A DNA stretch of 64,000 nt from Leishmania donovani (taxonomy: Eukaryota; Euglenozoa; Kinetoplastea; Trypanosomatida; Trypanosomatidae): assembly GCF_000227135.1 (NCBI RefSeq), contig NC_018263.1, positions 1,487,618 to 1,551,617 on the forward strand, in the 5' to 3' direction. Both the position numbers and the translations under genes were made by a program. The notes under the pieces are model-generated. The model worked only from the letters and a program-made list of their open reading frames with translations, did not search any database and was not told the DNA's origin. Below, one piece after another: positions 49,813-60,396 of this stretch. Every line of letters begins with the position of its first letter. The first letter of the stretch is position 1.

Positions 49813-49999
49813 CAGCAGCAGAGAACACGATCAAGGCAGATATCGACTAGGTGGGCACACCCTGATAGGGAAACATATATGATTTTTCTTGTTCTGCTAA
49901 GGGCGTCGTTTAAGCTTTTCCGTGTGCCGCTGAGAAGTTTCCCTACCATCACCACCAGACACAGAGACGCTGTAGAGCGATAGGACGCAGACGGATAGA

Positions 50000-50383
50000 A
50001 TGGTGAAAAAGAGTAGTGATGCGGAGGACGAGCTGGCGCAGCTGCAGGTGCCGGCGCACCCTTTGCCTGGCGCGCGACTTGTGGCCGCGTCGTGCACACC
50101 CTCCGACACCGTGATGGCGTCAGACAGTAGTGGCGGTGCTGCGCAGGCTGCAAAGGTCGGCAAACTGCGAGAGCGCATCAAACCCTATCCCGTCGCCGGC
50201 AGCAGACCTGGGCACGGCGGCGTACTGGCGGACATCGAGCGACGACGCGCGCGTGAGGTGCGCCGCACTTTGCGAGTCGCCGAGGCTGCAAAGCGAAGGC
50301 AGCAGAACCGCATCATTGCCATGGCGCTTGCGCTCATCGCAGCGCTTGGCGTGGGCCTCTTGATATTTTCGCGGTTTGTGTGA
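50000..50383 (+). CDS. Tail-anchored membrane protein, 127 aa
   Basis: Unrecognised small protein. The N-terminal ~100 residues are hydrophilic (MVKKSSDAEDELAQLQV...), with a strongly basic helical stretch (DIERRRAREVRRTLRVAEAAKRRQQ, about 75-99). A single C-terminal hydrophobic helix (IIAMALALIAALGVGLLIF, about 103-121) ends in SRFV. Without a signal peptide this is the layout of a tail-anchored protein inserted post-translationally in the ER or mitochondrial outer membrane. It does not match the Sec61-beta or SNARE pattern. The ATG at 50000 follows a splice acceptor at 49773. Confidence 0.66.
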   Translation: MVKKSSDAEDELAQLQVPAHPLPGARLVAASCTPSDTVMASDSSGGAAQAAKVGKLRERIKPYPVAGSRPGHGGVLADIERRRAREVRRTLRVAEAAKRRQQNRIIAMALALIAALGVGLLIFSRFV

Positions 50384-52074
50384 GATGAATGGCTTCAGCT
50401 CGTTTTGTGCCTCCCTTTCGTGCCTCCCCGGATCCTTCCGATGTACGACGCCCGCGTCGTCCAGAGTGCTCTTCGCGGTGCGTGCGTGTGGTTCTCACTA
50501 TCGGCTTGCGAACTGCAAGCTATCGCACAGCGTACGTTTTTTTTTTGTTCGAAGTATGCGTGTACAGCGGCACATTGCACGGCTTTGACTATTCACAGAA
50601 TCAGCGAACACACGCACATCCCATTAGACGTAGATTGAGGGCGAAGAGGGTTATGAAGGAAGACAATATTAGATGACGTGCGCGCCATCCCTCCTCTGTC
50701 GCCTTGAGCCCCCTTTCGCACCCTCTTTCTCCTCGGTCATCTGCGTCTTTTACGACCTTTCTCTTACGCCCCTCCTCCTATACATTGACTGGTGCGCCGC
50801 TTCCCCTTCTCGCTCGCGCATGCACCGCTTCTCTGTGGCGATAGGCCAGCTGCGCATCAGGCGATGCGGCGCGGTGACGGTGCCAAACCAAGCAGAGAAC
50901 GGAGCGCACGATGGAGCTTCGTTTTGCTGCCTATCAGATGCACGCGCCTGCTCTCGCGCCTGTCTGCTTCGCCGCACTCCTCCATTCTACTTTCTCTCGC
51001 CCGGTTTCACTTTCTGCGAAGTCGGCGCAAGGAAACTAGACGGTGCCACCAGAGGTCACTGTGATGTGACGCTGAAGATACAGAAAACAATACTTACCTC
51101 ATGTCCTTTCCCACCACGTGTTGTTGGAGCTTGCAGGCCCGCGGCAAGAAGGGCTCTCTGGCTGTTGCCTACTGCCCTTCTCCCTCTCCCTCTTTCGTCC
51201 AATTTCGTGATTCAGCACTGCTTTGCTGCGCACCTCACCTCATGCTGCGAGGAGGAGGAGTGAAGGGGAGGACGCGCCTGCAGCGCTTGATCGGTGTGAA
51301 CGCAAAAAAAAAAAAACGCCTTTTTCGCCTCTACCTCCTCGCTTCCTTTTTGCGTCCGTGTCTGTTTTCCACCCACGCGCACCGCCTCCATCCCCCCTCT
51401 CCCTACACCTCGGCACGCATACACATGCCCGCTCTGCTATAAGGGCCGACAGTCCGGGTCAACAACAACACAAAGGAAACGCGTAGGAACTGGAAAAAAA
51501 AAGTAACAGCAAGAAAAAGAGACTACACGGCACATCACAGGACAGGAGAGGCGTTCTCGATTTCATACGTGTTGCCTAGAGTCACCGGCGAGCCGAGGCT
51601 TTTGCACTGATCCCAAGTCCTGTGTGACGCTTATCTTGGTGACGTGCTTGATCAAGGCCTCGCATCCTTCTGTGTGTGTGTGCGTGCGTGCGTGCAGAAC
51701 GAGTTGAAGAGGAGACGCACCTTTTTTTTTGCAAATCAGAGCGTCTTGCATTCCCCTGATCAGCAGCTCGACACCCGCACTGCAGCTGCTGCAGTGGCCG
51801 CTCTTCCTGCACCTGTTCCCTAGATTCGCGTAACTAATTCCACGGACGCGGTGGCAAACCGACCGCTGTCCTTCACTCCGCTCGCGCACCTCTCTCTTCT
51901 CTCTCCGTCGCTTCGTCCTATTCCATAGACGTAATTCAATCATTCGTGTAGGTGCTACGTTTTTTTGTGTGTGCTCCTTTGCGTGAGTGCTCCCATTGAC
52001 GTGGGCTCGAGCCATCTGGCAGTGCACCGGGGCATGCGTACGCAAGCCCAAGTTAGGTTTCAACTTGGTGCATA
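50384..52074. other. Intergenic region upstream of CDC73
   Basis: No gene recognised. It contains A-rich and T/C-rich tracts and a GTGC-rich run near 51670-51695. Confidence 0.65.
51889..51928 (+). promoter_or_regulatory. Predicted trans-splice acceptor for CDC73
   Basis: CTCTCTCTTCTCTCTCCGTC continues to CCTATTCCATAG (AG at 51927-51928), 146 bases before the ATG at 52075. Confidence 0.6.
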
Positions 52075-53166
52075 ATGGCGACTACATCGTCCTCCACGGC
52101 GAGCGAGACTGCCGTGCGCACGGCGTGGTTCGACGCAATCGATGCGACAGCCGCCATGACAAGTACGGAGCCGCTGCAGCCCGCGGCGGAGTACACAGCC
52201 GACTCCTACCTGCCCCCCCTCTCTCTGGCCGGAGACCAGGCGGACTTCTTTGCGCAGCTCCGCGACCTCGACAGAGGATTTGCCGAGGCTGCCCCGTCGC
52301 TGTTCCTTCCACAAATGACGTTAGAGGAGGCTTGCCACGCAAAACCGAGCTTCTACCAAACCTTCCGCGGTGAGCGGGAGATCACGGAGACGACGTTTCA
52401 GCCACTGCCACTGAAGCAGCGCGATGAGGCCGGACAAGAGGCCGATGGATCGGCGGTGAATGGCCGCCACGGTTCTCGCAGGCGTCGGCAGGAGGCGCCG
52501 GCGCAGTCACGCGGCACAGCCCCGCTTTATGGTGGCTTTCTAGGTCAAGAGGCGATGTCACCGAGCACGGCGGTTCAGCGAAAGCCAGACTTCATGCCAA
52601 TCATCCTCGTTCCCTCCGCTGCCACGGCTCCTCTGCAGCTCATGAATATCAAGCAGTTCCTGGAGCACGGCGCCTACGTCGATCCCGCTACCTTGTACGT
52701 TGATCTCGAGACCGGCATCGTCAACATTCGCGACTCCAAGCCGCGCTCGGTGATAGTGAAGCCTGGCAGCTTCCACGACCCACACAAGTACCACGTTGCC
52801 TTTCGCCAGTTTCGCGTCGTCGACGACCCGGACGAGGTGGACGATTGGTCGCAGGTGTGTGGTTGCATTGTAGAGGGCAAGCTGTGGCAGCTGAAAGGCT
52901 GGTACCCACACGAGCAGCCACAGTCGCGGCACCCGAGCCGCCTCTTTTCGCGCATTCGGGCCTTCTTAGCGTACTTCGAAGAGGACAAGGTGCCTCCGCA
53001 GTGCCGTGAGTGGAATGTGCAGAGTCTTGCCTTGACGCGTAACCTGCTGAAGGACCAGGTGCACATCGCACTTGCCTCGCAGTTCTGGGAACAGCTCTAT
53101 ACCTTTCTAGATGAGCACCCGATGTTCTCCCGGTACACGATCCCACTCACAGACGAGCGCCTGTAG
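52075..53166 (+). CDS. CDC73: CDC73/parafibromin-like subunit of the Paf1 complex
   Basis: A 363-aa nuclear protein. The C-terminal half (about 174-358) is the Ras-like Cdc73 domain. It begins MPIILVPSAATAPLQLMNIKQFLEHGAYV, closely matching PFIIVPSAxTSLITLxNxKxFLxxGxFV. VDDPDEVDDWSQVCGCIVEGKLWQLKGW (the DWxRVVAVFVxGxxWQFKGW core), RLFSRIRAFLAYFEEDKVPPQCREWNVQSLALTR and a final FWEQLYTFLDEH helix follow. The N-terminal half is variable with a basic run (GRHGSRRRRQEAP, about 131-143). The Paf1 complex travels with RNA polymerase II and aids elongation and chromatin marking. In trypanosomatids, Pol II transcribes long multigene units, so this factor is of special interest. It is shorter than human parafibromin (531 aa), mainly in the N-terminal region. 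Confidence 0.9.
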   Translation: MATTSSSTASETAVRTAWFDAIDATAAMTSTEPLQPAAEYTADSYLPPLSLAGDQADFFAQLRDLDRGFAEAAPSLFLPQMTLEEACHAKPSFYQTFRGEREITETTFQPLPLKQRDEAGQEADGSAVNGRHGSRRRRQEAPAQSRGTAPLYGGFLGQEAMSPSTAVQRKPDFMPIILVPSAATAPLQLMNIKQFLEHGAYVDPATLYVDLETGIVNIRDSKPRSVIVKPGSFHDPHKYHVAFRQFRVVDDPDEVDDWSQVCGCIVEGKLWQLKGWYPHEQPQSRHPSRLFSRIRAFLAYFEEDKVPPQCREWNVQSLALTRNLLKDQVHIALASQFWEQLYTFLDEHPMFSRYTIPLTDERL

Positions 53167-54182
53167 TGTCAAACCGGGTGGTGTTCGTGTGACCGTGTGC
53201 ATGCGTGCATGTGTGTGGGTGGCGTGGGCGACGGTATCGGCGTTTATTTATTTGTATCCGTTGCCGCGCGGAGACACGACAGGAAGGGAATGACAAGACG
53301 ATGTCGTGTGGGTGCACCCGCCTACACTCTTTGTGCTGGCCCATGGGCGTGTTTGCTGTACGCTTCTCTCTTCGTTTTTGGTTCTTTTGGCTGGCTCCCG
53401 CTCGCTGCCTCCATCCCCCTTCTCTCATGTTTCTCGTGTAGCGCCGGCTAGAGGGAAGGGGGTGGCTCGAAGGCGGCGACGGCAGGCCGCTGGCAGGACA
53501 GAAAGGGAGAGAGCGTGACTTCTCCTGCTGGGTGCCTGCGTATGTAGAGGGGGCGGCGGTGGATGCGCTCGTGTAATACGGCACCTCGTTTTTGCTTGTC
53601 TCAGTTGTCTTGGCCATTGCCACGAGGGTTCGACCAGAGAGAGCGTGTGTGTGTGGGGGGGGGGGCAAACCATATTGAGCCCAAAGGGTCCACCGGAAAC
53701 GGAAGGACACCACCACCAAGCACAGCTAAGCGCATGCACACAGACAGAAAGAGTAAACGAACAACAAAAAATAACTGAGAATCGCCAACGATCGAGAACC
53801 TTAAACGTATGCTGCCTTCTACTCTCCTCCACCCGCCCATCCACCACCACCCCTCTCCCCCTCATGAGCGCCTTACATTTCTTTTCGGTGCACCTTGCTC
53901 GCCACATCTTTTTCATGTTTTTTTTTTTTCTCTTGTGATCAGAATAAGCAAGAAGGTAAGCGATAGGCAGAGGGGAGGTTGGGAGCGAGGACGGCGGCCA
54001 TATATGAAAGCGGATGGGAAGCGAACGCAGCCAAAAAGAAAAAAACAGATTGGGCAGCAGACGCGACGGACACACTCCCTCTATGTCTCTTGTTTATCTC
54101 TGTATTCCACAGGCCGCTTTCCCTTTTTCCTCATTTGCCTCTTCTCCTCTCTTTCTCTATCCCCATTACCACAGTTTTCACG

Positions 54183-54203
54183 CTGTGTGTGTGTGTGTGT
54201 GTG
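54183..54203. repeat. (GT)n microsatellite
   Basis: GT dinucleotide run in the CDC73 downstream region. Confidence 0.85.
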
Positions 54204-55541
54204 TCTTGGTGGGCACGTTCGCGTTTCTCATTGCTGCGCTGCGCCTTTGATGACCATCTCTACTGTCTTTTTTTTTGTGTGTTGTTTGGTGTTCGTTCTT
54301 TGGCACCGCCCTTTGCAGGCTCTGATTTCTTCGACTCTTTCTGTGGGCGTAGTGCGCTCGCAGGCGCACATGTGTGCGCGTATGCATCTGCTCTCTCTCT
54401 CTTTGCGAGTCTTCACGAAACTCTCGTCAGTGTAGCAGCGGCCCCGCCGAACTTTTTCGTCGTGGGATTTCACTGCAGTACTTTGATTGCCAGCGCATGC
54501 ACATCGTCAGGATCGAAAGGAAACGCGCACCAAATGCGTGAGGAAGACGGTTGGCGGCACTCATGGTGATGAAGAAGTGACGTTCTGTGTCTGTTTTTTT
54601 TTCGGCGTATGCGTGCAACGCCGGTGAGGAGGTGTGATGTCGCCCCCGTTGAAGATTGCATGATTTGTCTTGCTTCATTGGTTTGAGTGTGTCGGGTGAG
54701 CGGATTCTGCGCTAGGTTTTCTCCTTTCCCCCTTGAAGCCCCTCCCTCCCCACTATCGCAGTGATGCCGTTCATAGTGCGCTTGGTGTAGTAGGTTTTCG
54801 CTGTGTGACCCATTGTGAGGCGCGTGTCTATGCGCGTGTGAGCCCGCAGCTGTCTGCTCCACTCTGAACGAGCGACCGTAAAAGCAAGTATTCATACCGT
54901 TTTTTTTTTCGCTCCTGAACACGAAGGTTTCGGCGAAGAAATGCAAGAAAAGGTGATGTGCCATCCCAATCGAGGACGGCGGGCTCAGCAAGGCGGATTA
55001 CAAGTGTTTGTTGCGGTTTGTGCTCGTCGCTGTTCAAACGTGGAGGCGCTCTCGCGTCATCGACGGCGCCTCGAGCCTATGGCCTCTTGCACGTACTTGC
55101 GAGCGTCAACGGCGGGAGCGGGCCAGATGACCTCGAAGTCGGTTGAACTGGTTGAGCTTGGGCGGTTGTGTATGAGCAGTGGTGAGGTCCGGCGTGATTA
55201 GCGTTGCTAAGCGAAAGGAAAAGGATCCCAGGCAGAAGCGCACACAGCCAGTGTTGCTTGCGCAGCACTTGACCGCCTCACTTCAGCACACAAGGGGCTG
55301 TGCGCTAAAGCTTTCTTCAGGTGAAACTGCATCTCAACCCGCTTCTCTGTACCTCTATGTCTAACCTTTTTGCGCTTCGATCCATTATGCACATGCATGC
55401 CTTCCGCCTCTCTCGCTCAAGCACACAAACATACAAGCTTCAATCAGTGATCACAGCTTGAGAGGATTGCGCGCGTACAGAGACTCGGACAGGAAGCAGC
55501 GAGCACAGACAACAATCAAATTGACTCCACGTTATACCCCC

Positions 55542-55545
<4 letters not shown>

Positions 55546-55581
<36 letters not shown>

Positions 55582-55588
55582 CCTTTAG
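55546..55588 (+). promoter_or_regulatory. (CA)n tract and acceptor just before HslV
   Basis: About 35 bases of pure CA repeat are followed by TCCTTTAG (AG at 55587-55588), only six bases before the HslV ATG. If used, the 5'UTR is almost only the spliced leader. A second candidate acceptor, TCTCTCGCTCAAG, lies at 55409-55421. Confidence 0.5.
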
Positions 55589-55594
55589 CCGAGA

Positions 55595-56257
55595 ATGTTC
55601 CGTCGTCTTGCCACCCGCTCCACGTCCTTCGTGACGGGGGCCGCCGTGCAGGCGCGTCACACCACCATTCTTTCTGTGCGAAAGGGCAACAAAGTAATCC
55701 TTATTGGGGACCGTCAGGTGACCTTGGGCGAGCGTATTGTGGCGAAGAGTAGCGCCTGCAAGCTGCGCAAGCTCAACGACAACGTTGTAATTGGCTTCGC
55801 CGGCAGCACGGCGGACGCTTTTGCGTTGATGGAAAAACTGGAAAACAAGTTGAACGACTTTCCGGAGCAGCTGTCTCGCGCCGCGGTGGAGCTGGCAAAG
55901 GACTGGCGCACCGACCGCGCCCTCCGCCGCCTCGAGGCATCCCTCATTGTGTGCAGCAAGGAGGAGACGTTGGAGATTGATGGGCAGGGCAACGTAATCA
56001 CCCCTGAGGCTGACGGCATCATCGCCATTGGCTCGGGTGGCACGTATGCCAAGGCGGCGGCTCGTGCGCTTATTGACGTTGACGGCTATGATGCAGAACG
56101 CATCGCGCGCAAGGCGATGAGGATTGCCACCGACATCGATGTCTTCAGCAACAGCAACTGGGATGTGGAGATCTTGACGCGTGAGGAAGAAGCGGTAAAG
56201 AAGGAGGAGGCGGAGAAGGCGGAGAAGGCGCAGAATGAGGCGCAGAGCAAGGAATAG
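55595..56257 (+). CDS. hslV: HslV, proteolytic subunit of the mitochondrial HslVU protease
   Basis: The 220-aa protein is the Ntn-hydrolase protease of the bacterial-type HslVU (ClpQY) complex. Residues 1-22 ([17 protein letters not shown]...) are basic and hydroxylated, with no acids, acting as mitochondrial presequence plus propeptide. The mature enzyme should start at Thr23-Thr24 ([13 protein letters not shown]), matching bacterial TTIVSVRRNG; Thr23 is the catalytic nucleophile. [13 protein letters not shown]-like [35 protein letters not shown] and the [24 protein letters not shown] block are all present. A charged tail ([16 protein letters not shown]) extends beyond the bacterial length. 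In T. brucei HslVU acts in the mitochondrion and limits kinetoplast DNA replication (established knowledge). Its ATPase partner HslU is not in this window. Confidence 0.96.
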   Translation: MFRRLATRSTSFVTGAAVQARHTTILSVRKGNKVILIGDRQVTLGERIVAKSSACKLRKLNDNVVIGFAGSTADAFALMEKLENKLNDFPEQLSRAAVELAKDWRTDRALRRLEASLIVCSKEETLEIDGQGNVITPEADGIIAIGSGGTYAKAAARALIDVDGYDAERIARKAMRIATDIDVFSNSNWDVEILTREEEAVKKEEAEKAEKAQNEAQSKE

Positions 56258-57239
56258 AGGAAGGTGTAAGAGTGTGCTCGTCTTAGCGGTTGGCGTGCAG
56301 CGTCGTCCCTTCTTTGCAGCACCATCAGCTTTCCGTATTGTAGCGCACGCCAGCGCACGGCCCCCGCTTCCTCGTGCATCTCGCTACCGTGGCAGTCGCA
56401 CTTCCGTGCGAACTATTTATTTTGTCCGTGTTCTTTGTGTTCTTCCTCTGTTGAGGTGCTGCCGGTGTTTCTGTCGTTGTTGGTAAGGCATAACATAATC
56501 CCCACCCTCCCCCGGCTCTGTGGTGTCGGCTTTGAGTGCTGCTGACGCCAGCGCCGTTTCGCACCCCCGCCTGCTGGGATCGGCGGTGAGGGTGCGGAGA
56601 ACGCAAAGCGACTTCCGCGGGGCAGAAGGCGATACCTGCAACGGCTCCGCCTAATCAAGGAGAAGCGGTGGCGGCCACGCACAGAATTCTGTCGCGTGCA
56701 CAAAATGTGCGGCTGTTGCACAATCTTTCCGGCAACCGCCGTTGCTGCTATCGCCTCCGCGTCGGCGGGCTGCTTCGCTTGCTGCACACCCCCGCCCTCA
56801 TGCCCCCCTCCTCACCCACCCACCCCCACAGGCACACACGTGTATTCTGCGTTTGTTCTCTCTTACGCTCTTCTCATTTTTCCTCGTCACTGAACTCGCG
56901 AACCAGAGCATCGTTGCCGCTGCTCACGCTTCGGATTGCACCTCTCCTTTCTCTCTCTCGCTGTTTCGCTTTCCTCTCCCCCTCCCCACCCGCTTTCGCG
57001 ATCCCGCCGGCACGTAAATGGCTTAGGTGGCAAAACACAAACACGCATACACGAACCGCCTTTCCGGTGTCCCTCCCTGTCGCGCACTTCTTCGCACAGG
57101 CTTCCACGGCAAGGAGCTGGCAAACACACACTGGCGTTAACAACAACGGAAACGAAAAGTAAAAGGCATCGTCAAGAAGTGAGCACACGGAAGTGGAGAA
57201 GGGAAGGGGTGGGAGTATCTCTTAGCATCCGCAGCGCGC

Positions 57240-57272
57240 CCGCACACGCACACGCACACACACACACACACA
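57240..57272. repeat. (CA)n microsatellite
   Basis: CA-rich dinucleotide run. Confidence 0.85.
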
Positions 57273-57690
57273 CGTGCAAAGAGGAGGAAAGCGAGGTATC
57301 TGCGGCAATTGGCAAAGGAAAATACCCAAGTAACAACAGGCAGTGTCTCGATAAGGAGGGAGGGGAACGACGACGACGAAGGGACGTCTCGCATTTTCGC
57401 CGTTGCAGCAGGTGTTGTGTGCCTCTGTGCGCCGATCTTGAAGCTTCTTTTGTGTGTGTGTGTGTCTTTTGATTTGCTTTGCAGCGTGGTACTCCTTCCT
57501 CTACGTTACACGCGACTTTCTTTTACATGCTCTTAACATGCACTTAACAGTAACCGACTCGACTAATAAAAAGACACAGACAGACGCACTCACACGCCTG
57601 CTCCTCACCCGTCGCCTACACCCCGCACACCCACCCCTGTTACGTTGTGCTCGCTTTCCATCGCCGAGTCGGCGTACGTTTCAGCCGTTG

Positions 57691-57737
57691 GTGCCCTTCC
57701 CTCCCTCTCTCCTCTCTCCTTTTGTGTCTGCTCTTAG
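57691..57737 (+). promoter_or_regulatory. Predicted trans-splice acceptor, poly(A) polymerase
   Basis: The C/T tract CCCTTCCCTCCCTCTCTCC continues to GTGTCTGCTCTTAG (AG at 57736-57737). The first in-frame ATG after it is 57936. Confidence 0.65.
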
Positions 57738-57935
57738 GCAGTGGCAGTGCAAGTGTGACGGAGTAGGGTAGGTGGCTAAGTTCGCCGGCGTCCACGTGTG
57801 TGGCTCCGAGAGCTCCACTCGCACATACACCACACGAAGCAGCGCCTCTCTCGACGGACACTACTTGAGGATAAGTTGCTGATTTTCTCTCGCTTGTCCT
57901 CACCCCCGTTGCCCTCACCTGCTGCACTGTCGGCG

Positions 57936-60155
57936 ATGGGGCGAATCGACTCCTCTTGTGTCGCTGCCACGGTGACGCCTAGCAAGGTCGGCGCATCGTC
58001 GTCTTGTCCCGGCACGGCGACAAGCACTGGCAAGATAGACGAGCCTGCTTCTCGCGCCGCTGCCCCGCAGGGCCGGGCGCAGCGATGTGGCCGAGCGCGA
58101 CCCGCCCAGATGCACAACGGCCTCAGTGCGGGGATGTGTGATAACCAACAGCAGCACGCCGCAGGCGTTTGGCAGTTGATTGCAGGGCCGCAGAGCGCCT
58201 CCACGACTCCGCCGCCGCTCGTGATGGGTGACGGCACAGGCGGCGAGGATCATGCGCAGGCTGCCCACGCCGGCGTCCGGTGGACTAAGCACTCGTGGGA
58301 AAAGGGCAACGACTGCCCTGCGGGTAGCGCGTACGGGTCTTTTGTGGGCGCGCCGCTGCGCAGGCTGCCGCCAACGCCTCCGTTCCCTGGTGTGCGTCTT
58401 CCCGCCTGGTGTCGGTCCGCGTCGGCGACGGCGTATCCGCTCTCCGAGGACGGCCTCACAAACGAGCTGCTGGACTTCTTCTATTATCTGCAGTTGACCT
58501 CCCATGAGGAAGCGGCACGGGAGCGGCTGCTTGGCTACGTGCAGGCGTGCGTGGCGAAGTTGTGGGGTCCCTGTAAACCGGGGAGCGAAGCCGAGGGAAC
58601 AGCACAGGTGATGCTGTACGGCAGCTACGCTCTAGGGCTTTCTCTTCCAAGCAGCGACATTGATCTTGCCCTGACTTTCCCGGCCGAGGAGCAGGTGGAC
58701 GTCGCCACCATTGCAGTGGAGGAAAGGAGTGGGGATCGCGCTCTCCTGGCGCCGGCGGTCTCGAAGAAACGCCAGGCGCTGCACCTCGAGCGGCTCCACG
58801 ATCTTGCCGAGCAGCTGCGGAACTCTGCGACGTTTCCCGAGTTGGAGGTAGAGGTGTATGATCAGTGCCGTGTGCCGCGCATTCATCTACGAGACAGGAC
58901 TTGTGGTGGCGTGTCGTGTGACATCAACAGCTCCTTCGCCTCAGCACGCATCGCCCGCATCGTGGCGCGGCAGCGGCTATGGCTACAGGACTCCCCGCTC
59001 GCGGCGTTCCTCGTGCGCGTCACCAAGGCAGCCGTGAAGCAGTGGGGCCTCCACGAAGTGTTCTGGGGCGGCGTCGCCTCCACTGCGCTGTACTGCCTAG
59101 TGCTCCGCTTCCTCGCCCAGATGGAACAGCTTTGCCGACACGCGCAGGTGGAGGAGAATTTGTCTCCACCGCGCTACGAGGAGGCCGCCGCCGCGCATGT
59201 CGCAACGCAGCTCTCTTCGTTGGCTTGTTCGTCACCGTTGTCTTCACCACAACTCTCCATGCCACACCCAGCCAACGAGTCTTTCGCAGCGTTTACCCCA
59301 GTTCCAGCCGGCACGGCTTCCACTGCTCGCGGCCTCAACAGGCTAAGCGCGGCGGCAGCCGTTCCTTCATATGTACCCAGCTGGGTTGTGAATAGCAGGA
59401 AGCACGGCTTGAGCAAGTCGTCGTCCTTGTGCGATATGGACAAGAACAGCGCGCTGTGCCCTGTCAGTGTGACCGCTTGCTCCCTTTCCGATTGGAGCAC
59501 GATGAGCAGCACGTGCGACGAGGATAGGGAGGCGGACGACGAGGTGGATGGCTACACGCAGGCGGGTCTCACGCGCACCTCCGGCGCCACCACCACTGCG
59601 ACTACACCGATCTCTCGCACCGCGGCGAGCACACCGATGCCGGCTGCAAGCGAAGCGCATGAGGGAGGCACAGCGACCGCATCGAGTGCCTTGGCACCAC
59701 CAGTGAGCGTCAATTCTGCTGCGCTTCGCGAGGGCGTGTTTCCCAGTGCGGATGGACTTACTCACATCGCGCGATCACGGTATGGCGCGTCGCCAGCGCG
59801 TCTACTGCTGAAGCTGTGGAAGTTTCTTTCTGCCGACGCTTTTGCGAACGGGTATCAGGTAGCAGATGCCTTTGGAGATGACACGGTGTGGTGCGACTGC
59901 GGCGAGGCGGGCGACTCGGCCGCGCTACCAAAGCAGCTTCCGCTCATGGCGTCGCTTGAACTGGCCACGATTGCGGGCATGAGCAGCGCCGACCTCTCCG
60001 CTGCATCTTTTCGGCTTCCTGAGCTAATGGCACTCTTTCGCCACTCGAGCACGTCACTGGAGAACATGCTCCGGTATCAGCGCTACCCGCGGCGCACCGT
60101 GCCAACGATGCTCTCTACCATCTTTGTAGACCCTCGGCTGCCGACTAACTCTTGA
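57936..60155 (+). CDS. Trf4/5-type non-canonical poly(A) polymerase
   Basis: Predicted 739 aa. The catalytic nucleotidyltransferase core starts near residue 165 (LTNELLDFFYYLQLT...). MLYGSYALGLSLPSSDIDLALTF carries the GS pair (229-230) and catalytic aspartates 241 and 243. RVPRIHLRDRTCGGVSCDINSSFA supplies the third, Asp329, in the position of the Trf4 GIKVDISFN block. VKQWGLHEVFWGGVASTALYCLVLRFL matches the Trf4 LNEVFTGGISSYSLILMVVSFLQ central helix. A low-complexity insert (about 415-610) splits the central domain, whose second part (GASPARLLLKLWKFLSADAF...) follows. Trf4/5 enzymes add short A tails that mark nuclear RNAs for exosome decay. Which trypanosomatid ncPAP paralogue this is remains open. 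ATG 57936 is used because the extension upstream begins with GTG. The gene's last ~60 codons are duplicated at 60701-60877. Confidence 0.85.
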   Translation: MGRIDSSCVAATVTPSKVGASSSCPGTATSTGKIDEPASRAAAPQGRAQRCGRARPAQMHNGLSAGMCDNQQQHAAGVWQLIAGPQSASTTPPPLVMGDGTGGEDHAQAAHAGVRWTKHSWEKGNDCPAGSAYGSFVGAPLRRLPPTPPFPGVRLPAWCRSASATAYPLSEDGLTNELLDFFYYLQLTSHEEAARERLLGYVQACVAKLWGPCKPGSEAEGTAQVMLYGSYALGLSLPSSDIDLALTFPAEEQVDVATIAVEERSGDRALLAPAVSKKRQALHLERLHDLAEQLRNSATFPELEVEVYDQCRVPRIHLRDRTCGGVSCDINSSFASARIARIVARQRLWLQDSPLAAFLVRVTKAAVKQWGLHEVFWGGVASTALYCLVLRFLAQMEQLCRHAQVEENLSPPRYEEAAAAHVATQLSSLACSSPLSSPQLSMPHPANESFAAFTPVPAGTASTARGLNRLSAAAAVPSYVPSWVVNSRKHGLSKSSSLCDMDKNSALCPVSVTACSLSDWSTMSSTCDEDREADDEVDGYTQAGLTRTSGATTTATTPISRTAASTPMPAASEAHEGGTATASSALAPPVSVNSAALREGVFPSADGLTHIARSRYGASPARLLLKLWKFLSADAFANGYQVADAFGDDTVWCDCGEAGDSAALPKQLPLMASLELATIAGMSSADLSAASFRLPELMALFRHSSTSLENMLRYQRYPRRTVPTMLSTIFVDPRLPTNS

Positions 60156-60298
60156 AGGAGCGTGGTGGCGCTGTACATCTGTTCTCTTCTTTCGCTGAGC
60201 TCGTAGTGATCATGAGGTTACACCTCAGTGTGGTATCTCGGGGTTCAAGAGCCCCCCACACGGCGTGCGAGGAAGCCAAGCAGCCCCCCTATCCCTGN
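59979..60298 (+). repeat. Duplicated block, copy 1 (gene 3' end plus SIDER2 start)
   Basis: This block covers the last 59 codons of the poly(A) polymerase, its stop, about 60 bases of 3'UTR and the first 83 bases of a SIDER2 element, up to the first N gap. It recurs, apparently without change, at 60701-61020 (offset 722). Confidence 0.85.
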
Positions 60299-60396
60299 NN
60301 NNNNNNNNNNNNNNNNNNNNNNNNNNNNNNNNNNNNNNNNNNNNNNNNNNNNNNNNNNNNNNNNNNNNNNNNNNNNNNNNNNNNNNNNNNNNNNNN
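60299..60396. other. Assembly gap (Ns)
   Basis: A run of about 98 unknown bases. Sequence on both sides starts from the same SIDER2 bases (GGTTACACCTC...), so the flanks overlap by about 83 bases and the gap length is probably nominal. Confidence 0.9.

Larger units (their letters stand above)
47978..49999. other. Intergenic region with degenerate coding relic
   Basis: The left half carries the ribokinase-like relic (48127-48790, separate entry). The right half is pyrimidine-rich spacer with a (CA)n run at 49789-49812. Confidence 0.6.
53167..55594. other. Intergenic region, CDC73 to HslV
   Basis: 2.4 kb of spacer with a G run near 53657-53666, (GT)n at 54183-54203 and T/C tracts. At about 54955-55145 two phases carry short protein-like stretches that change phase and stop, with no identity I can give. 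The (CA)n block before HslV is listed separately. Confidence 0.55.
56258..57935. other. Intergenic region, HslV to poly(A) polymerase
   Basis: Spacer with T/C tracts and (CA)n at 57240-57272. No gene recognised. Confidence 0.65.
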
